Shown here: positions 1 through 8,804 of the stretch, piece after piece
Layout: every line of letters begins with the position of its first letter
How positions within the stretch are numbered: position 1 is the first letter of the stretch
NCBI RefSeq assembly: GCF_022836495.1
Contig: NZ_BQXM01000014.1
Location: 1 to 64,000, forward strand
Direction of reading: 5' to 3'
Length of the DNA: 64,000 nucleotides
Source: Desulforhabdus sp. TSK
GTDB taxonomy: Bacteria; Desulfobacterota; Syntrophobacteria; Syntrophobacterales; Syntrophobacteraceae
The notes under the pieces: model-generated
Databases searched by the model: none
What the model was told of the DNA's origin: nothing
Seen by the model: only the letters and a program-made list of their open reading frames with translations
Position numbers and translations under genes: made by a program

Positions 1-308
1 CTGTCAAACAGGGCACGGCCAGGCGCAAAATGCCCTCGCATGAACCGTTTTAGAATGGCAGGAGCATTGCTTCCCAGTGCTGGAGTCAAATACCGGTCAA
101 CGGGCGTTCGCCAATTTGGACGCCCTAGGCTCAGGTGGCGTCCAGGGAAGAAACGTCTTTGGCCCTAAATGTAGCATCTACCATTATAGAGACCCTGTTC
201 CCGTCGGTGATAACGAAAATGGGATTGCACCTCCACGACGGGTATAGAGTCTGCGCTTACTGGAAATGCCGGTATGAAGGCACGCCTTTTGAGAAAATAA
301 TGAAAGGC
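1..308. other. No gene seen; 3' part of a preceding cassette
   Basis: I find no credible coding region here. One perfect 8-bp inverted repeat is visible (TGGACGCC at 117-124, GGCGTCCA at 137-144). The stretch ends in the attC-like site at 309-374, so it probably belongs to the cassette upstream of mqsRA, whose gene would lie off the window. Confidence 0.4.
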
Positions 309-374
309 ACATAACAAACCGCTCAAGAGGGACGCGGCATAAAACCGCCGCGCCCCTTAGCTTAATCGTTGGCC
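309..374 (+). other. attC-like recombination site 1
   Basis: This is a 66-bp imperfect palindrome running from ACATAAC to GTTGGCC. The left arm GCTCAAGAGGGACGCGG pairs with the right arm CGCGCCCCTTAGC, leaving a few unpaired bases on one strand, as in folded integron attC sites. The outer AAC/GTT triplets are present, but the seven-base core boxes are degenerate. It lies just 5' of mqsR, in the orientation expected if cassettes are read left to right. Confidence 0.6.
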
Positions 375-421
375 CCACCATCATGTTCCTCGCAACCTAA
401 ATCGTGCAGACAAATTATCTT

Positions 422-431
422 ATTGATCAAT
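422..431. promoter_or_regulatory. Palindrome in the mqsRA promoter region
   Basis: A perfect ATTGATCAAT palindrome lies 28 bp before the mqsR start in an AT-rich stretch, with a related CATATTGATTA downstream. The MqsA family represses its own operon through palindromes near the promoter, so this is a candidate operator. It is not the E. coli AACCT/AGGTT site. Confidence 0.35.
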
Positions 432-458
432 TTAGCCATATTGATTATTTTATGAGTC

Positions 459-767
459 ATGGAGAAGCGCAGACCACACTACAAGCTAACCGAGGTGCAG
501 GCATTGGTGGCCGACCCAGCAAGTCAGCCTTTCACGGTAACGGCTTTACGCAACGGACTCGCTATGGGCCTGACTGAACCGGAGATGCGGGAGGTGGTGC
601 TGAAGCTCTCCCGACGAGATTTTTACAAGGCAATGACTTCGCATGCAGACCATCAGGTGTGGCAGGATGTCTATCACGGCATGACGGAAGAAGGAATCGT
701 TGTTTACATCAAGATCACTGCCTTTGCTGAAGGTCATCCGCCAATCATACAATTCAAGGCGAAGTGA
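459..767 (+). CDS. mqsR: MqsR-family mRNA interferase toxin
   Basis: This 102-residue protein closely matches E. coli MqsR, a RelE-fold ribonuclease that cleaves mRNA (preferentially at GCU in E. coli) during stress. The MEKR start is shared, and the known active-site positions are present shifted by one: K57 in DFYKAMT, Q69 in WQDVY and Y83 in VYIK. The toxin gene precedes its antitoxin by 9 bp, which is the usual order for this system. No clear Shine-Dalgarno precedes the ATG. It is flanked by attC-like sites at 309-374 and 1190-1300, which suggests that the pair travels as a cassette. Family assignment is firm; activity is not shown. Confidence 0.93.
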   Translation: MEKRRPHYKLTEVQALVADPASQPFTVTALRNGLAMGLTEPEMREVVLKLSRRDFYKAMTSHADHQVWQDVYHGMTEEGIVVYIKITAFAEGHPPIIQFKAK

Positions 768-776
768 GGTGAGATC

Positions 777-1172
777 ATGAAATGTCCAGCCTGTGGCCAC
801 CCTGAAATGGTATCCAAAACCCAGGATGAAACGCTCTCTTACGGCGGCCAATCACTCACACTGCACGCTATGCGTGGTGAGTTTTGTCCGGTATGTGATG
901 AGGGTGTGTGGGATAGTGAGAGCTACCGCCGCTATACCGAAGCTCAGGCAGCATTGCTGCGAGCCGTGAAAGGAGATGTGAGCGGTGAAATCAGGCGCAT
1001 CAGAAAGAACCTGAAGCTTACCCAGGCTCAATTGGCCGAAGCCTTCGGTGTAGGTAAAGTAGCATTCTCTCGTTATGAACGGGGAGAAACCCGTCCTCCT
1101 GCCCCAGTGGTCAAGCTCCTTAAGTTGCTGGAGCGCCATCCGGACTTACTGAAAGAAATGAACACCGTGTAG
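777..1172 (+). CDS. mqsA: MqsA-family antitoxin, zinc-binding HTH regulator
   Basis: The 131-residue partner of MqsR. The N-terminal domain has the four zinc-ligand cysteines at the family positions (C3, C6, C37, C40). The C-terminal half, about residues 68-128, is an Xre/HTH domain with the recognition segment LAEAFGVGKVAFSRYERG. In E. coli the N-terminal domain binds and neutralises the toxin, and the HTH represses the operon and other stress genes. A GAGGTGA ribosome site lies just before the ATG, giving it better translation signals than the toxin. The attC-like site 2 starts 18 bp after the stop codon, as in a compact integron cassette. Confidence 0.94.
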   Translation: MKCPACGHPEMVSKTQDETLSYGGQSLTLHAMRGEFCPVCDEGVWDSESYRRYTEAQAALLRAVKGDVSGEIRRIRKNLKLTQAQLAEAFGVGKVAFSRYERGETRPPAPVVKLLKLLERHPDLLKEMNTV

Positions 1173-1189
1173 TAACTCTGCATTAACAG

Positions 1190-1300
1190 GCCCAACGCCG
1201 GGCCTGCACGCGGACACGAAACCACGCGGTGCAAATTCGGCGGTGTCATCCGAAAGTCCGTAGCCGCATGGTTTTGCGCCGCTCAGCCCCGGCGTTGTGC
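1190..1300 (+). other. attC-like recombination site 2
   Basis: This 111-bp site runs from GCCCAAC, a perfect RYYYAAC box, to GTTGTGC. The arm AACGCCGGGCCTGCACGCGG pairs with CCGCTCAGCCCCGGCGTT when single extra bases on one strand are looped out, which is the hallmark of attC folding. It lies between mqsA and the Uma2 gene. Of the sites in this window it is one of the two best formed. Confidence 0.65.
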
Positions 1301-1427
1301 AGCAAGATCCAATCACCCTCACGGGTGTATGCTCGCTTGAAGAGGAGAGGTCCTTGCCGACCATTTCGATGTTCTACGGGATCATCATACGGATGTAGTT
1401 CGCTCCAGGTGAGCACCCAATGTTTTT

Positions 1428-1523
1428 GAATTAACCAGATTTTGTCATTCCGGCGAAAGCCGGAATCCAGGAAAATAAAGATTTTCTGGACCCCGGTTTT
1501 CACCGGGGTGACGTTAAGTCAAC
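1428..1523. repeat. GTTGACTTAAC-type palindromic element, copy a
   Basis: The element contains two hairpins, TTCCGGCgaaaGCCGGAA and CCCCGGTtttcACCGGGG, and ends in GTTAAGTCAAC. The left end (GAATTAACC) is a worn match to the inverted end. Relatives lie at 16262-16337 and 43388-43485. It sits inside the Uma2 cassette, upstream of the gene. Confidence 0.6.
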
Positions 1524-1694
1524 ACCATTGGCACCCACCACCCCATTTCCATGCCTACTATGGCGAACACAAGGCCTCTGTTGATGTTCGTACCTGCATA
1601 GGTGGCAGCTTGGCTTGGGTGTTACCCCAGCCTGACTCATCAGATCCATCTATGCTATACTTGCAATATCGATTCCCATTGAGCGGAGGAAACA

Positions 1695-2276
1695 ATGTCA
1701 TTCCCAGCCCAATCACGATACACCGCTGAGCAGTACCTTGAGCTGGAACGGCGGGCAGACTACAAGAGCGAATTCGTAAATGGGCATATCTATGCCATGT
1801 CTGGCGCCAATCGCAGACACAACCAGATCACATTCAACCTTGCCGGTCTTTTGCATTCGCAGCTTCGAGGCAGACCCTGTGAAGCCTATGTCACTGACAT
1901 GCGGGTTAAAATCAGCTCAACCGGAATGTACGCTTACCCCGATGTTGCCGCTCTCTGTGGAGAAGATCTTTTCGAAGACACGCACCTGGACACCCTTATT
2001 AACCCCACCTTGATCATAGAGGTACTCTCACCTTCAACAGAAGCTTATGACCGTGGAGGAAAGTTCTCTCACTACCGCAAGATCCAGTCTCTCATGGAGT
2101 ATGTGCTCATTGCACAAGACCGGTACAGTGTGGAGCGTTTTCTTCGGCAGGAAAATCAATGGCTGTTTTCTGAATCGACCGATCTCAGCGATGTAGTTCA
2201 CCTGCAGTCGATTCAATGTGATCTCTTGCTGCGCGACTTATACGATAAGGTCACCATTCCAGACGATACCGAGTAG
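1695..2276 (+). CDS. Uma2-family PD-(D/E)XK endonuclease-like protein
   Basis: This 193-residue protein has the Uma2/DUF820 layout: YTAEQYLELERRADYKSEFVNG at the N terminus, DMRVKI near the middle, the acidic residue of YPDVAALCG, then PTLIIEVLSPSTEAYDRGGKF with the E-V-x-S-P core, and a final YVLIAQDRYSVERF strand. Uma2 proteins have a restriction-endonuclease fold. They are abundant in cyanobacteria, in Desulfobacterota and on mobile DNA, and their biological role is mostly unknown. A GAGCGGAGGAAAC ribosome site lies 5 bp before the ATG. The gene is bracketed by attC-like sites 2 and 3, so it appears to be a cassette gene. Confidence 0.85.
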   Translation: MSFPAQSRYTAEQYLELERRADYKSEFVNGHIYAMSGANRRHNQITFNLAGLLHSQLRGRPCEAYVTDMRVKISSTGMYAYPDVAALCGEDLFEDTHLDTLINPTLIIEVLSPSTEAYDRGGKFSHYRKIQSLMEYVLIAQDRYSVERFLRQENQWLFSESTDLSDVVHLQSIQCDLLLRDLYDKVTIPDDTE

Positions 2277-2352
2277 ACCGGCTCCCATGAGAGATGGATC
2301 GGGGGGCGCTCAGTTACTTCTCGTTTAAATAGTCTCGTACAGGCGGTGGAAG

Positions 2353-2460
2353 GGCTAACGAATGCCTGGAACGGACCGGCAACCGCATATTCTTCCAGCA
2401 TGTGTCGTGCGAGCCGGCTACTCAGCGGCTCTTCGTCGGCCACTCAGGCTCGCGTTAACT
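2353..2460 (+). other. attC-like recombination site 3
   Basis: This 108-bp imperfect palindrome runs from GGCTAAC to GTTAACT. The left arm AACGAATGCCTGGAACGGACCGGC pairs with a right arm ending in GGCCACTCAGGCTCGCGTT. It separates the Uma2 cassette from ccdAB. The core boxes deviate from RYYYAAC/GTTRRRY by one base each. Confidence 0.55.
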
Positions 2461-2467
2461 AAATTTC

Positions 2468-2517
2468 TTGTCAGTGCTCACCAAAATGGGTAATATATGC
2501 GCATCATAAATGCGCAT
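2468..2517 (+). promoter_or_regulatory. ccdAB promoter with twin palindromic operator
   Basis: The -35 TTGTCA (2468-2473) and -10 TAATAT (2491-2496) are separated by 17 bp. Two copies of the self-complementary octamer ATGCGCAT follow at 2497-2504 and 2510-2517, starting 13 bp apart. They overlap the expected transcription start, as expected for the autorepressor site of a Ccd complex. Confidence 0.65.
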
Positions 2518-2529
2518 AAGGAGAGCATC

Positions 2530-2778
2530 ATGCAAGAGGCTTTATACGATACCAATGCACCGAAGAAATCGACAAATCTAAGCGTCAACAGCGACCTTCT
2601 TCGCCAGGCGAAAAACTATCACATCAACCTTTCCAAGGCTCTGGAACAGCGCTTGGTTGAGATGGTGCTCGAGGAAAAGCGCCGAGAATGGAAGGAAGAG
2701 AATCGCGATGCCATTGAAGCCTATAATCGTCGCATCGAAGCAGGTGGCGTGTTCAGTGACGGCTTGAGGAGGTTTTGA
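2530..2778 (+). CDS. ccdA: CcdA-family antitoxin
   Basis: The 82-residue protein has an N-terminal ribbon-helix-helix DNA-binding segment (KKSTNLSVNSDLLRQAKNYHINLSKALEQRL) and a charged C-terminal tail (WKEENRDAIEAYNRRIEAGGVFSDGLRRF) of the kind that wraps CcdB. I chose the ATG at 2530 because AAGGAGAG lies 5-7 bp upstream. An in-frame ATG at 2497 falls inside the operator and has no ribosome site. The stop TGA overlaps the start of the toxin gene (ATGA-type junction), so translation is coupled and the antitoxin is made first. The promoter and operator lie immediately upstream. Confidence 0.88.
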   Translation: MQEALYDTNAPKKSTNLSVNSDLLRQAKNYHINLSKALEQRLVEMVLEEKRREWKEENRDAIEAYNRRIEAGGVFSDGLRRF

Positions 2779-3092
2779 TGGCACAGTTTGATGTCTTCGA
2801 AAACCCCTGTGAAGAAACAAATCAAGCTGTTCCCTATCTGCTCGACGTCCAGGCTGACTTGCTCGACACCCTTTCAACGCGTGTAGTCGTACCACTTGTA
2901 GCCGCTTCAACTGTGGGTAAAACCATCAGACATCTTAATCCAGCGTTTGTGATTAAAGGCACCGCAGTATTCATGTCCACAGCAGAGTTGGCCGGGATTC
3001 CAGTACGGTCCATGGGAAAGAAGGTCAGCTCACTAAAAGCTCAGCGTCACGAGATTATTGCTGCACTTGATTTTCTGTTCACCGGCTTCTGA
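2778..3092 (+). CDS. ccdB: CcdB-family gyrase-poison toxin
   Basis: This 104-residue protein is close in length to F-plasmid CcdB (101). It keeps the family pattern: MAQFDVFENP at the start, YLLDVQADLLDTLSTRVVVPL, and a C terminus reading LKAQRHEIIAALDFLFTGF. In the family the last residues (W-G-I in F CcdB) contact GyrA; here the end is TGF, so gyrase poisoning cannot be assumed. GAGGAGG precedes the ATG by 5 bp, inside the ccdA 3' end. The strong hairpin at 3111-3175 follows. I see no attC-like site after this gene, so the recognisable cassette stretch ends here. Confidence 0.88.
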   Translation: MAQFDVFENPCEETNQAVPYLLDVQADLLDTLSTRVVVPLVAASTVGKTIRHLNPAFVIKGTAVFMSTAELAGIPVRSMGKKVSSLKAQRHEIIAALDFLFTGF

Positions 3093-3110
3093 GGGACTTC
3101 TAACCTGCAA

Positions 3111-3175
3111 GGATAGAGGAGAGTAGTAGAGGGGTGGAAGGCTTTTTTCCACCCCTCTACTACTCCCCTCTATCC
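3111..3175. terminator. Very long hairpin between convergent genes
   Basis: A 29-bp stem with one mismatch runs from GGATAGAGG to CCTCTATCC and closes a short loop containing CTTTTT. No T-run follows on either strand. It sits 18 bp after ccdB and 99 bp beyond the stop of the convergent CHAT gene, so a bidirectional transcription stop or RNA-stability hairpin is plausible. Confidence 0.55.
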
Positions 3176-3274
3176 GTTGATTTACCGCGAATGTCACCCT
3201 GTCCTGCCGTTCCTGCGACGAAGCTTTTGAGCCTTGATGAATGGCTCCTTCATCACCAGCCGCATCAACCGGGA

Positions 3275-6200
3275 TCAGGACGATGCCGGCGAGCTTGTCT
3301 TCAATGCGTCCCTGATTTTCACCAAGGCGGCACGCATGCGGTTCACAGTGTCCTCTTCCGGGGCTGCAGCCATAATGTTCATGAGAAAATCCAGGTGCTC
3401 GAGCACCGACCGGAATTCCCGCGGTGAGCCGATGTACTTTTTCACCTCCCGGTAGGTGCTGATGATCTCGTCGGCGTGTTCCCCCAGGTCTCGGGCAGCC
3501 AGGTGCTGGAGCAGCAGGCAGTCGGCGGACATGACGGCGTTCCAGAAATCGGGGTCACTCAGCTGTTGCTCGCTTGCGGCCGCCCGGGCTTTTTCGATCA
3601 TCTGCCCGAAATCCTCGGCGAGCTTCAGGGATGAATTCAACACAGAGAGGAGAACCGAAGCCGTCAGCCAGTTGAGCTGCGGGTAGGGATCCCTCTCTTT
3701 GCTGTGCTCATAGGCCGCTTTGTAGTGATGGGCCATCTTCTCCAGGGCTGCCTTTTTGCCCTCCAAGTCGGTCGCGATCACGGCTTCACGTTTGGCCGTG
3801 CTCCCCAGGAGGGACAGGCGCTCGGTGGTCTCGCCCATCAATTTCACGAGCCTATGGAGGTTTGCCTCAGACTTGCCGATAAGCTTCCTCGCCCTCTCCG
3901 CATTCTCCTCTGCATCTTTCTTCCAAAGCTCCACCGCCCATCGTGCCTGGAGATTCCAGAGCTGCTCGACCGCTCTCACCGAGTAGAAGGCCTTTTCATC
4001 CCTGAGGGCCTTCTTACAGCATTCCACCGCCTGCTCAAAGTCCTCCAGCTCCCCGTAGGCGCACCCCAAGGCGGCCAGGATCTCCCCCTCCCCGCGCCAT
4101 TCGGTGGGAATGCGCTGCTGGATATCTCCAACGGTCTCTCGGAGCGCTCCCAGTTGCCCGTCATCGGCCGTCTTGGCCTGCTGGGTGATGTTGTCGAGCC
4201 GGGCGATCACTTCAGCTGGGGCGACAAATCGTTGTTCCTGACTCCCCGCCGGGTTCTTGCCGCCCGCTTGGACGAGTCGGAAGGCGTGGTCGCCGTAACA
4301 CTGGTAGGCCCCCCAGGTGTTGATTCCGGGGTGTGCGTCATACACGGCGCGCCGTGCAGCAAGAACAGCATCTCCGAAAGGCGACCCTGAAAACATGGCG
4401 TCGTAGAAGGTCGTGGCGAACAATAGCGCCGCAGCGTCGTCCACCGCCCAGCCCGCAGCCACCACGGCTTTGACTCCCATCCGGATGAGCTCGGTGGCGA
4501 GGTTGGCCGCCAGTTTCGGCGGGTGATTGGGCGGAAGCTTGTCGTCGACCTTTTCGATCCTTCCCAGGTGGCAGCAGTTGATGAAAACCAGCTCAGGAAC
4601 GGCGCGCATCTGGTGCAGCTGTGCCGGAGTCAGGAACTGGTCGGGGCCGATCACCATGCCGGTGGTCTTCCTGACGATCTTTTCGGCGCCGCAACACTCG
4701 CAGGGGATGTCGAGCTCCTCCTCCTGAGCGTAGACACCATGGCCCGCCAGGTGGAGGATACGGTAATCCCGGGCATACAACTCTTTCAAAATGGAGCTGC
4801 TCGTCGCGTTGGCGCCAATCTTGTCGATGGACTGGTACCCAGATTTGAGGAAAAGCTCGTGCACCTTTTGCGCTTCGTCTTCCGCGCCGGGAAGGTTCAC
4901 AAAGTTTGTCTTCGGGTTGCCCACCACCAGCGCCGCCCGGCCCCGGGCCATGACCACGCGGTTGCGGTACTGCTCGGTCTGGAGCTGGCGGATCATCCCC
5001 GCCTGAACGGACAGGGGCTTTATCCCGATCATCCCCTGATCATGAGCGGGGCGCTCCTTCATCATCTCCCAGGGGTAGCGGGCCGCTTCGTCGTTGAGTA
5101 CCAGGACCAGGGCACGCCGGTCCGGAGCGTATTCCTTCAGCTCATTGGGAACGAGCATCTCGAAAAGGGTGACGGCCACTCCATCGCTGTCCGCATCCGT
5201 CGAAGCAATGATTTCATCGATGAACTGGTCAGCCTGGGACCGCTGGCTCTGCTGGATGTGGACCTCTGCCCGGGCGCGCTCGGTCAGAACGTTGAAGGCC
5301 AGGCGGCCCAGTCGATCCTCGTTGATCTGGAGCCGCTGCCACCAGGGCTCTTCTTCGGCGTAGGAGGCCCGGCGGCGTCCGCCCTCGCTGCTTTCCACGC
5401 GCAGCGCGGGATCGATGAGGAAGCTGCGGGCGATCTCGGGGTCCTTGCGGACCCGTTCCATGGCATGGACCGCCTGAATGGCCCGATCTTCAAACAGCTC
5501 GATGAGCTCCAGTTCGTCGAGCAGCACCCGCTGATCCAGGCCCTGTTCCCTCAGGCCCTGGACGGCGTTGGCCACTCCCCGAAGAATGGCTGTGACGGAA
5601 TCCTCCAGGGAGACGCCTCCCTCACCGCTCCCGACGAGGAGAGCGCCAATCCCGACGGTACGGGGCAATGTCGGAGCCTCACCGCCACGGTCGAGGGCTT
5701 CGGCAATGCTGAGGGCGTAGGCGCGCAGGCCGCGTGAAACCGCCCGCATCAACTTGCCGGGAGAGAGGCTTCCCACGGCGCCCAGGCCGATGATGACGGC
5801 GCCGCCCGGCTGCCGCCCGGGGTTGAGAAACACCTCGGCGGTATCATCGGCTCCCGGGTAAAGCCCCAGGAGGTAACGAGCCCGCAACCGGCCGTCCATG
5901 ACCCGGTCCAGGTGAGCTTCGGCGCTCACGATACCGTCATCCTCGTAGTGACCGACCATCACGGGTTTGTGCGTGAAGCCGAGATTGCCGTGCACCACGG
6001 AAACCCGGATGCGGTGGACCGGCTTGCGGCGCTTTGCATCGGGGGAGCTCCCCAGCGCCGAGTGCGCCAGGTCCCTGAACCCGGTGTAAAGGGGCGCGAT
6101 CTCCTCCGGCAGCTCGAAATCGGCTCGCACTCCGCGGCTCACGGGCGGAGCGGTATCCAACCGATCGGTGGTTCCATTTCGAAGCAGGTCGAGGATGGCG

Positions 6201-8659
6201 CCGAAGCATTCCTCATGGTCGGCAAGGTCCCCATGCGCGGCGGAGGCATACCAGGTTTTTACCCCCTCCGGAATACCCGTCTTCCAGGGCACGCGTCCAT
6301 CGCCCTCGGGGGTGGCCAGGAACACGATGCGGGCCTTGCCGTCGTCGTCCGGTTGGATATCCATGCCCGACGGCGTGGCGGGGGCATGCCCGGCCAGGTA
6401 GAAGACCCGGGCCGGGTCCAGGGGACTGCGCGCGATAGTGTCGCGGACGCGTCGTGCATCCTGAAGCGCAGCCGCCGTCGGCAAATGCCATTCATCCCGC
6501 TTGGGATCGGCCTGGGAAAGCTTCTGCCACTCGGCGTAGTCCAACAGCTCATCGGGCAGGAGCTCCAGCAGGCCCGGATATTCGCTGACGATGCCGAGAA
6601 GATCCACCGGCTTGTGTTTCATGTCGAGGATTGCCAGCTTTTTGATGAGACTGTCCCGCCCCGTGAGGACCCTGGGGATGCAATAGGAGCCCTGGTTGGG
6701 GGTGCCGAGCATGATGAGACGGGCCTCGGGGTGCTTGCACATCCGGTCCCAGGCGGCAGGCTGGGTCGCGATGAGTGCCCGTGCCAGGAGTCCCCCCATG
6801 GAGTGGGCGATGATGCTCACCGGGTGTTCCGCTTTGGCCGCCCGCCGGACCGCTTTGTCGATCTCGCCCGCTAGGCGCGCCGCCTCCTTCTCCAGGGAAA
6901 GGCGCCAGTCGTAGGCGAAGGGAATCACTTCGTGGGTGGCCGCAAGTCGCTTGACCAGGTCCCCGTAGGACATCCACACCGGCTCCTCGGCCTTTACCCC
7001 CGGCGCATCGATGCGCAGGGCGTCGAACTTGCCGAAGGCGATGCTGACCGGGTCGAGCCAGATGCGGTCGTGGCCCACCGTCAAGTGGCTTCCCATGATG
7101 CCGGGGAGGAGAAACACGACGGGCTGCGGCCCCGCTGCCGCGCGAAGGTAGGGGGGGCGCTCCGCATCGCTCTGGCGTACGTCGAACGGCTCGAAACCGT
7201 CCGGTTCATCCTTTCCCCGGGTGAGAGCCTTCATGACCCGCTCCGCGCTCTCGTCGTTCTTGAAATAACGGAAGTGGGAGACGTGGGAGCCCTGGTGGAA
7301 GGAAAACGCCGCTCCGCCGGTGCGGTCGGCCCCGCCGAACATGGCCTCGGTGTCCACCACCAGGTCATTGTCCTTGCGGAAGATCGGGTCGGTGGCCAGC
7401 GTCCCCAGTGCGCTCAGGAGGGTTTCCCCTTCGATGTCGCCGGCAATCACCCGCAGCTCGCCCTCCACCATGCAGTCAGGTCGGTTGAGGAGCTGAACGA
7501 GGGGGGATCCGGGAATCATCGCCTCGATTCCCGGCAGGACCGAGGGATCCGTCCGCTCTTTGGCCACCAGCATGGCGAGCTCGCTGAAAACGTCGTGAAC
7601 GATGTTGACGCCGGGCACTGCGCTCAGGAAGGGGATCTTGGAGAGCAGGTTGAAAAGGATGGAAAGGTAAATGTCGAAGCGTTTCGAGGCCAGCGTCGTT
7701 CCCCAGGCCGGGCAGGCCACCCGCACGAACCGTTCCACCGTGAAAGGCTTCTCCTTGAGCAGGCGGTTCAGCCTGGCCAGGTCGCCCCGCTTCCCGTCGG
7801 GGTTCATGAGCGAGAAGGCTTCCAGTTCGTCGGCATTGAAGGGTTCGCGGGCGCCGGCCGCCATCTTCCGGCAGAGGAGCTCTCCCACCAGTCCTCCCCG
7901 GGAGTGGGAAACCAGGTGAAGCCGGCCTTCGGCAGGGAGGGCTTCGAGGAGATCGAGGGCGTTTTGCACCGGACTCATGGAGAGGGTGGCGTGCTCCAGG
8001 GCCAGCACATTGGTCCCGTAGGGGTCGAAAAGCTTCCTGCGCAGGTCGATCTTCTCCGGCTCCCAGAGCGCACCGAAGCTCCCCCGGGTGGACGAGGCCG
8101 TACCATGGAGGAAGAGGAGGGTCGGCCGATCCGCCGTAAGCGTATCGCGTCCTTTGACCCAACGGGTCAGCTTGAAATCCCCGGGGACGGCGCAGCGATA
8201 GAGCCCCGGGCCGAACCCTTTGTCGCTGGACCCGAGGGTGTGCTCTTCCCACTTTTCGGCCAGCTTCCCGGCAGTCATTTTTCCCACGTCCACTTGGAAA
8301 AAGCTGAGGGTCTTGAAGAGTATCCTGCCGACGATGCCCCGCGCCGCATCCTCGCGCGCCAGGCCCACCGGCAGCTCCAGTGCCCCATCCCCACCCCGTT
8401 TCCGCTCCTGGCCGGGAATCAGCTCGGTGCAGAGGCGCTCCCGCGAAGTCCAGACGCGGGTGCCGTCTTCGAATTCGATTTCCACCACCTCGTTGGGCTC
8501 CGACTGGTGAACGGCGGGCGGCGCCTTCGCAGCCCGGGCCGCAGCAATGCGGTAGGTGTGCTGTTGGGAGAGGGTGACGAACTGGGTTCCTCTCCTAAGG
8601 GTGGCGGGAGCTTCGGTGCCGGGGATGCGAATCTCAACGATGGAGCTTTGGTCGGCCAT
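3275..8659 (-). CDS. Giant double alpha/beta-hydrolase, CHAT-protease, TPR protein
   Basis: This is a 1794-residue multidomain protein. Residues about 170-480 form an alpha/beta-hydrolase with the nucleophile elbow SHSRGG (S253). Residues about 510-820 form a second, lipase-like hydrolase with GIMGSHL and HSMGG (S620). Residues about 880-1000 resemble the N-terminal domain of M17 leucyl aminopeptidases. Residues about 1180-1465 form a CHAT (caspase/separase-like) domain with H1307 in HLAGHG and C1362/C1363 in FINCCHLG. The last 300 residues are TPR-like helices. CHAT proteases act in bacterial immunity and programmed death. Two lipase-like units in the same chain suggest a membrane- or lipid-acting effector, which is inference. 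The start at 8659 is preceded by GGAGGGA; an in-frame upstream ATG has no ribosome site. Confidence 0.85.
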   Translation of the reverse strand: MADQSSIVEIRIPGTEAPATLRRGTQFVTLSQQHTYRIAAARAAKAPPAVHQSEPNEVVEIEFEDGTRVWTSRERLCTELIPGQERKRGGDGALELPVGLAREDAARGIVGRILFKTLSFFQVDVGKMTAGKLAEKWEEHTLGSSDKGFGPGLYRCAVPGDFKLTRWVKGRDTLTADRPTLLFLHGTASSTRGSFGALWEPEKIDLRRKLFDPYGTNVLALEHATLSMSPVQNALDLLEALPAEGRLHLVSHSRGGLVGELLCRKMAAGAREPFNADELEAFSLMNPDGKRGDLARLNRLLKEKPFTVERFVRVACPAWGTTLASKRFDIYLSILFNLLSKIPFLSAVPGVNIVHDVFSELAMLVAKERTDPSVLPGIEAMIPGSPLVQLLNRPDCMVEGELRVIAGDIEGETLLSALGTLATDPIFRKDNDLVVDTEAMFGGADRTGGAAFSFHQGSHVSHFRYFKNDESAERVMKALTRGKDEPDGFEPFDVRQSDAERPPYLRAAAGPQPVVFLLPGIMGSHLTVGHDRIWLDPVSIAFGKFDALRIDAPGVKAEEPVWMSYGDLVKRLAATHEVIPFAYDWRLSLEKEAARLAGEIDKAVRRAAKAEHPVSIIAHSMGGLLARALIATQPAAWDRMCKHPEARLIMLGTPNQGSYCIPRVLTGRDSLIKKLAILDMKHKPVDLLGIVSEYPGLLELLPDELLDYAEWQKLSQADPKRDEWHLPTAAALQDARRVRDTIARSPLDPARVFYLAGHAPATPSGMDIQPDDDGKARIVFLATPEGDGRVPWKTGIPEGVKTWYASAAHGDLADHEECFGAILDLLRNGTTDRLDTAPPVSRGVRADFELPEEIAPLYTGFRDLAHSALGSSPDAKRRKPVHRIRVSVVHGNLGFTHKPVMVGHYEDDGIVSAEAHLDRVMDGRLRARYLLGLYPGADDTAEVFLNPGRQPGGAVIIGLGAVGSLSPGKLMRAVSRGLRAYALSIAEALDRGGEAPTLPRTVGIGALLVGSGEGGVSLEDSVTAILRGVANAVQGLREQGLDQRVLLDELELIELFEDRAIQAVHAMERVRKDPEIARSFLIDPALRVESSEGGRRRASYAEEEPWWQRLQINEDRLGRLAFNVLTERARAEVHIQQSQRSQADQFIDEIIASTDADSDGVAVTLFEMLVPNELKEYAPDRRALVLVLNDEAARYPWEMMKERPAHDQGMIGIKPLSVQAGMIRQLQTEQYRNRVVMARGRAALVVGNPKTNFVNLPGAEDEAQKVHELFLKSGYQSIDKIGANATSSSILKELYARDYRILHLAGHGVYAQEEELDIPCECCGAEKIVRKTTGMVIGPDQFLTPAQLHQMRAVPELVFINCCHLGRIEKVDDKLPPNHPPKLAANLATELIRMGVKAVVAAGWAVDDAAALLFATTFYDAMFSGSPFGDAVLAARRAVYDAHPGINTWGAYQCYGDHAFRLVQAGGKNPAGSQEQRFVAPAEVIARLDNITQQAKTADDGQLGALRETVGDIQQRIPTEWRGEGEILAALGCAYGELEDFEQAVECCKKALRDEKAFYSVRAVEQLWNLQARWAVELWKKDAEENAERARKLIGKSEANLHRLVKLMGETTERLSLLGSTAKREAVIATDLEGKKAALEKMAHHYKAAYEHSKERDPYPQLNWLTASVLLSVLNSSLKLAEDFGQMIEKARAAASEQQLSDPDFWNAVMSADCLLLQHLAARDLGEHADEIISTYREVKKYIGSPREFRSVLEHLDFLMNIMAAAPEEDTVNRMRAALVKIRDALKTSSPASS

Positions 8660-8804
8660 GTTTTGTCCCTCCGTGGATGTGCTGTTACGGTTGTTGAGTG
8701 GTCCCCAGGGCGCAGGACACCGCATGAAAGGTGAGGGAATAGCGGTCGAGCTCGAGGCTGATCCCCTGGTAAATCAGGGGCAGCCCCTCTATGCAACGTT
8801 GGCC

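Noticed and set aside
8657-8725. Upstream start giving the CHAT protein 22 more residues
   Set aside because: The upstream start has no ribosome-binding site, while the ATG at 8659 is preceded by GGAGGGA at good spacing.
6932-8734. 600-codon plus-strand frame opposite the CHAT giant
   Set aside because: Antisense shadow of a coding frame with recognisable hydrolase motifs; no ribosome site and low-complexity composition.
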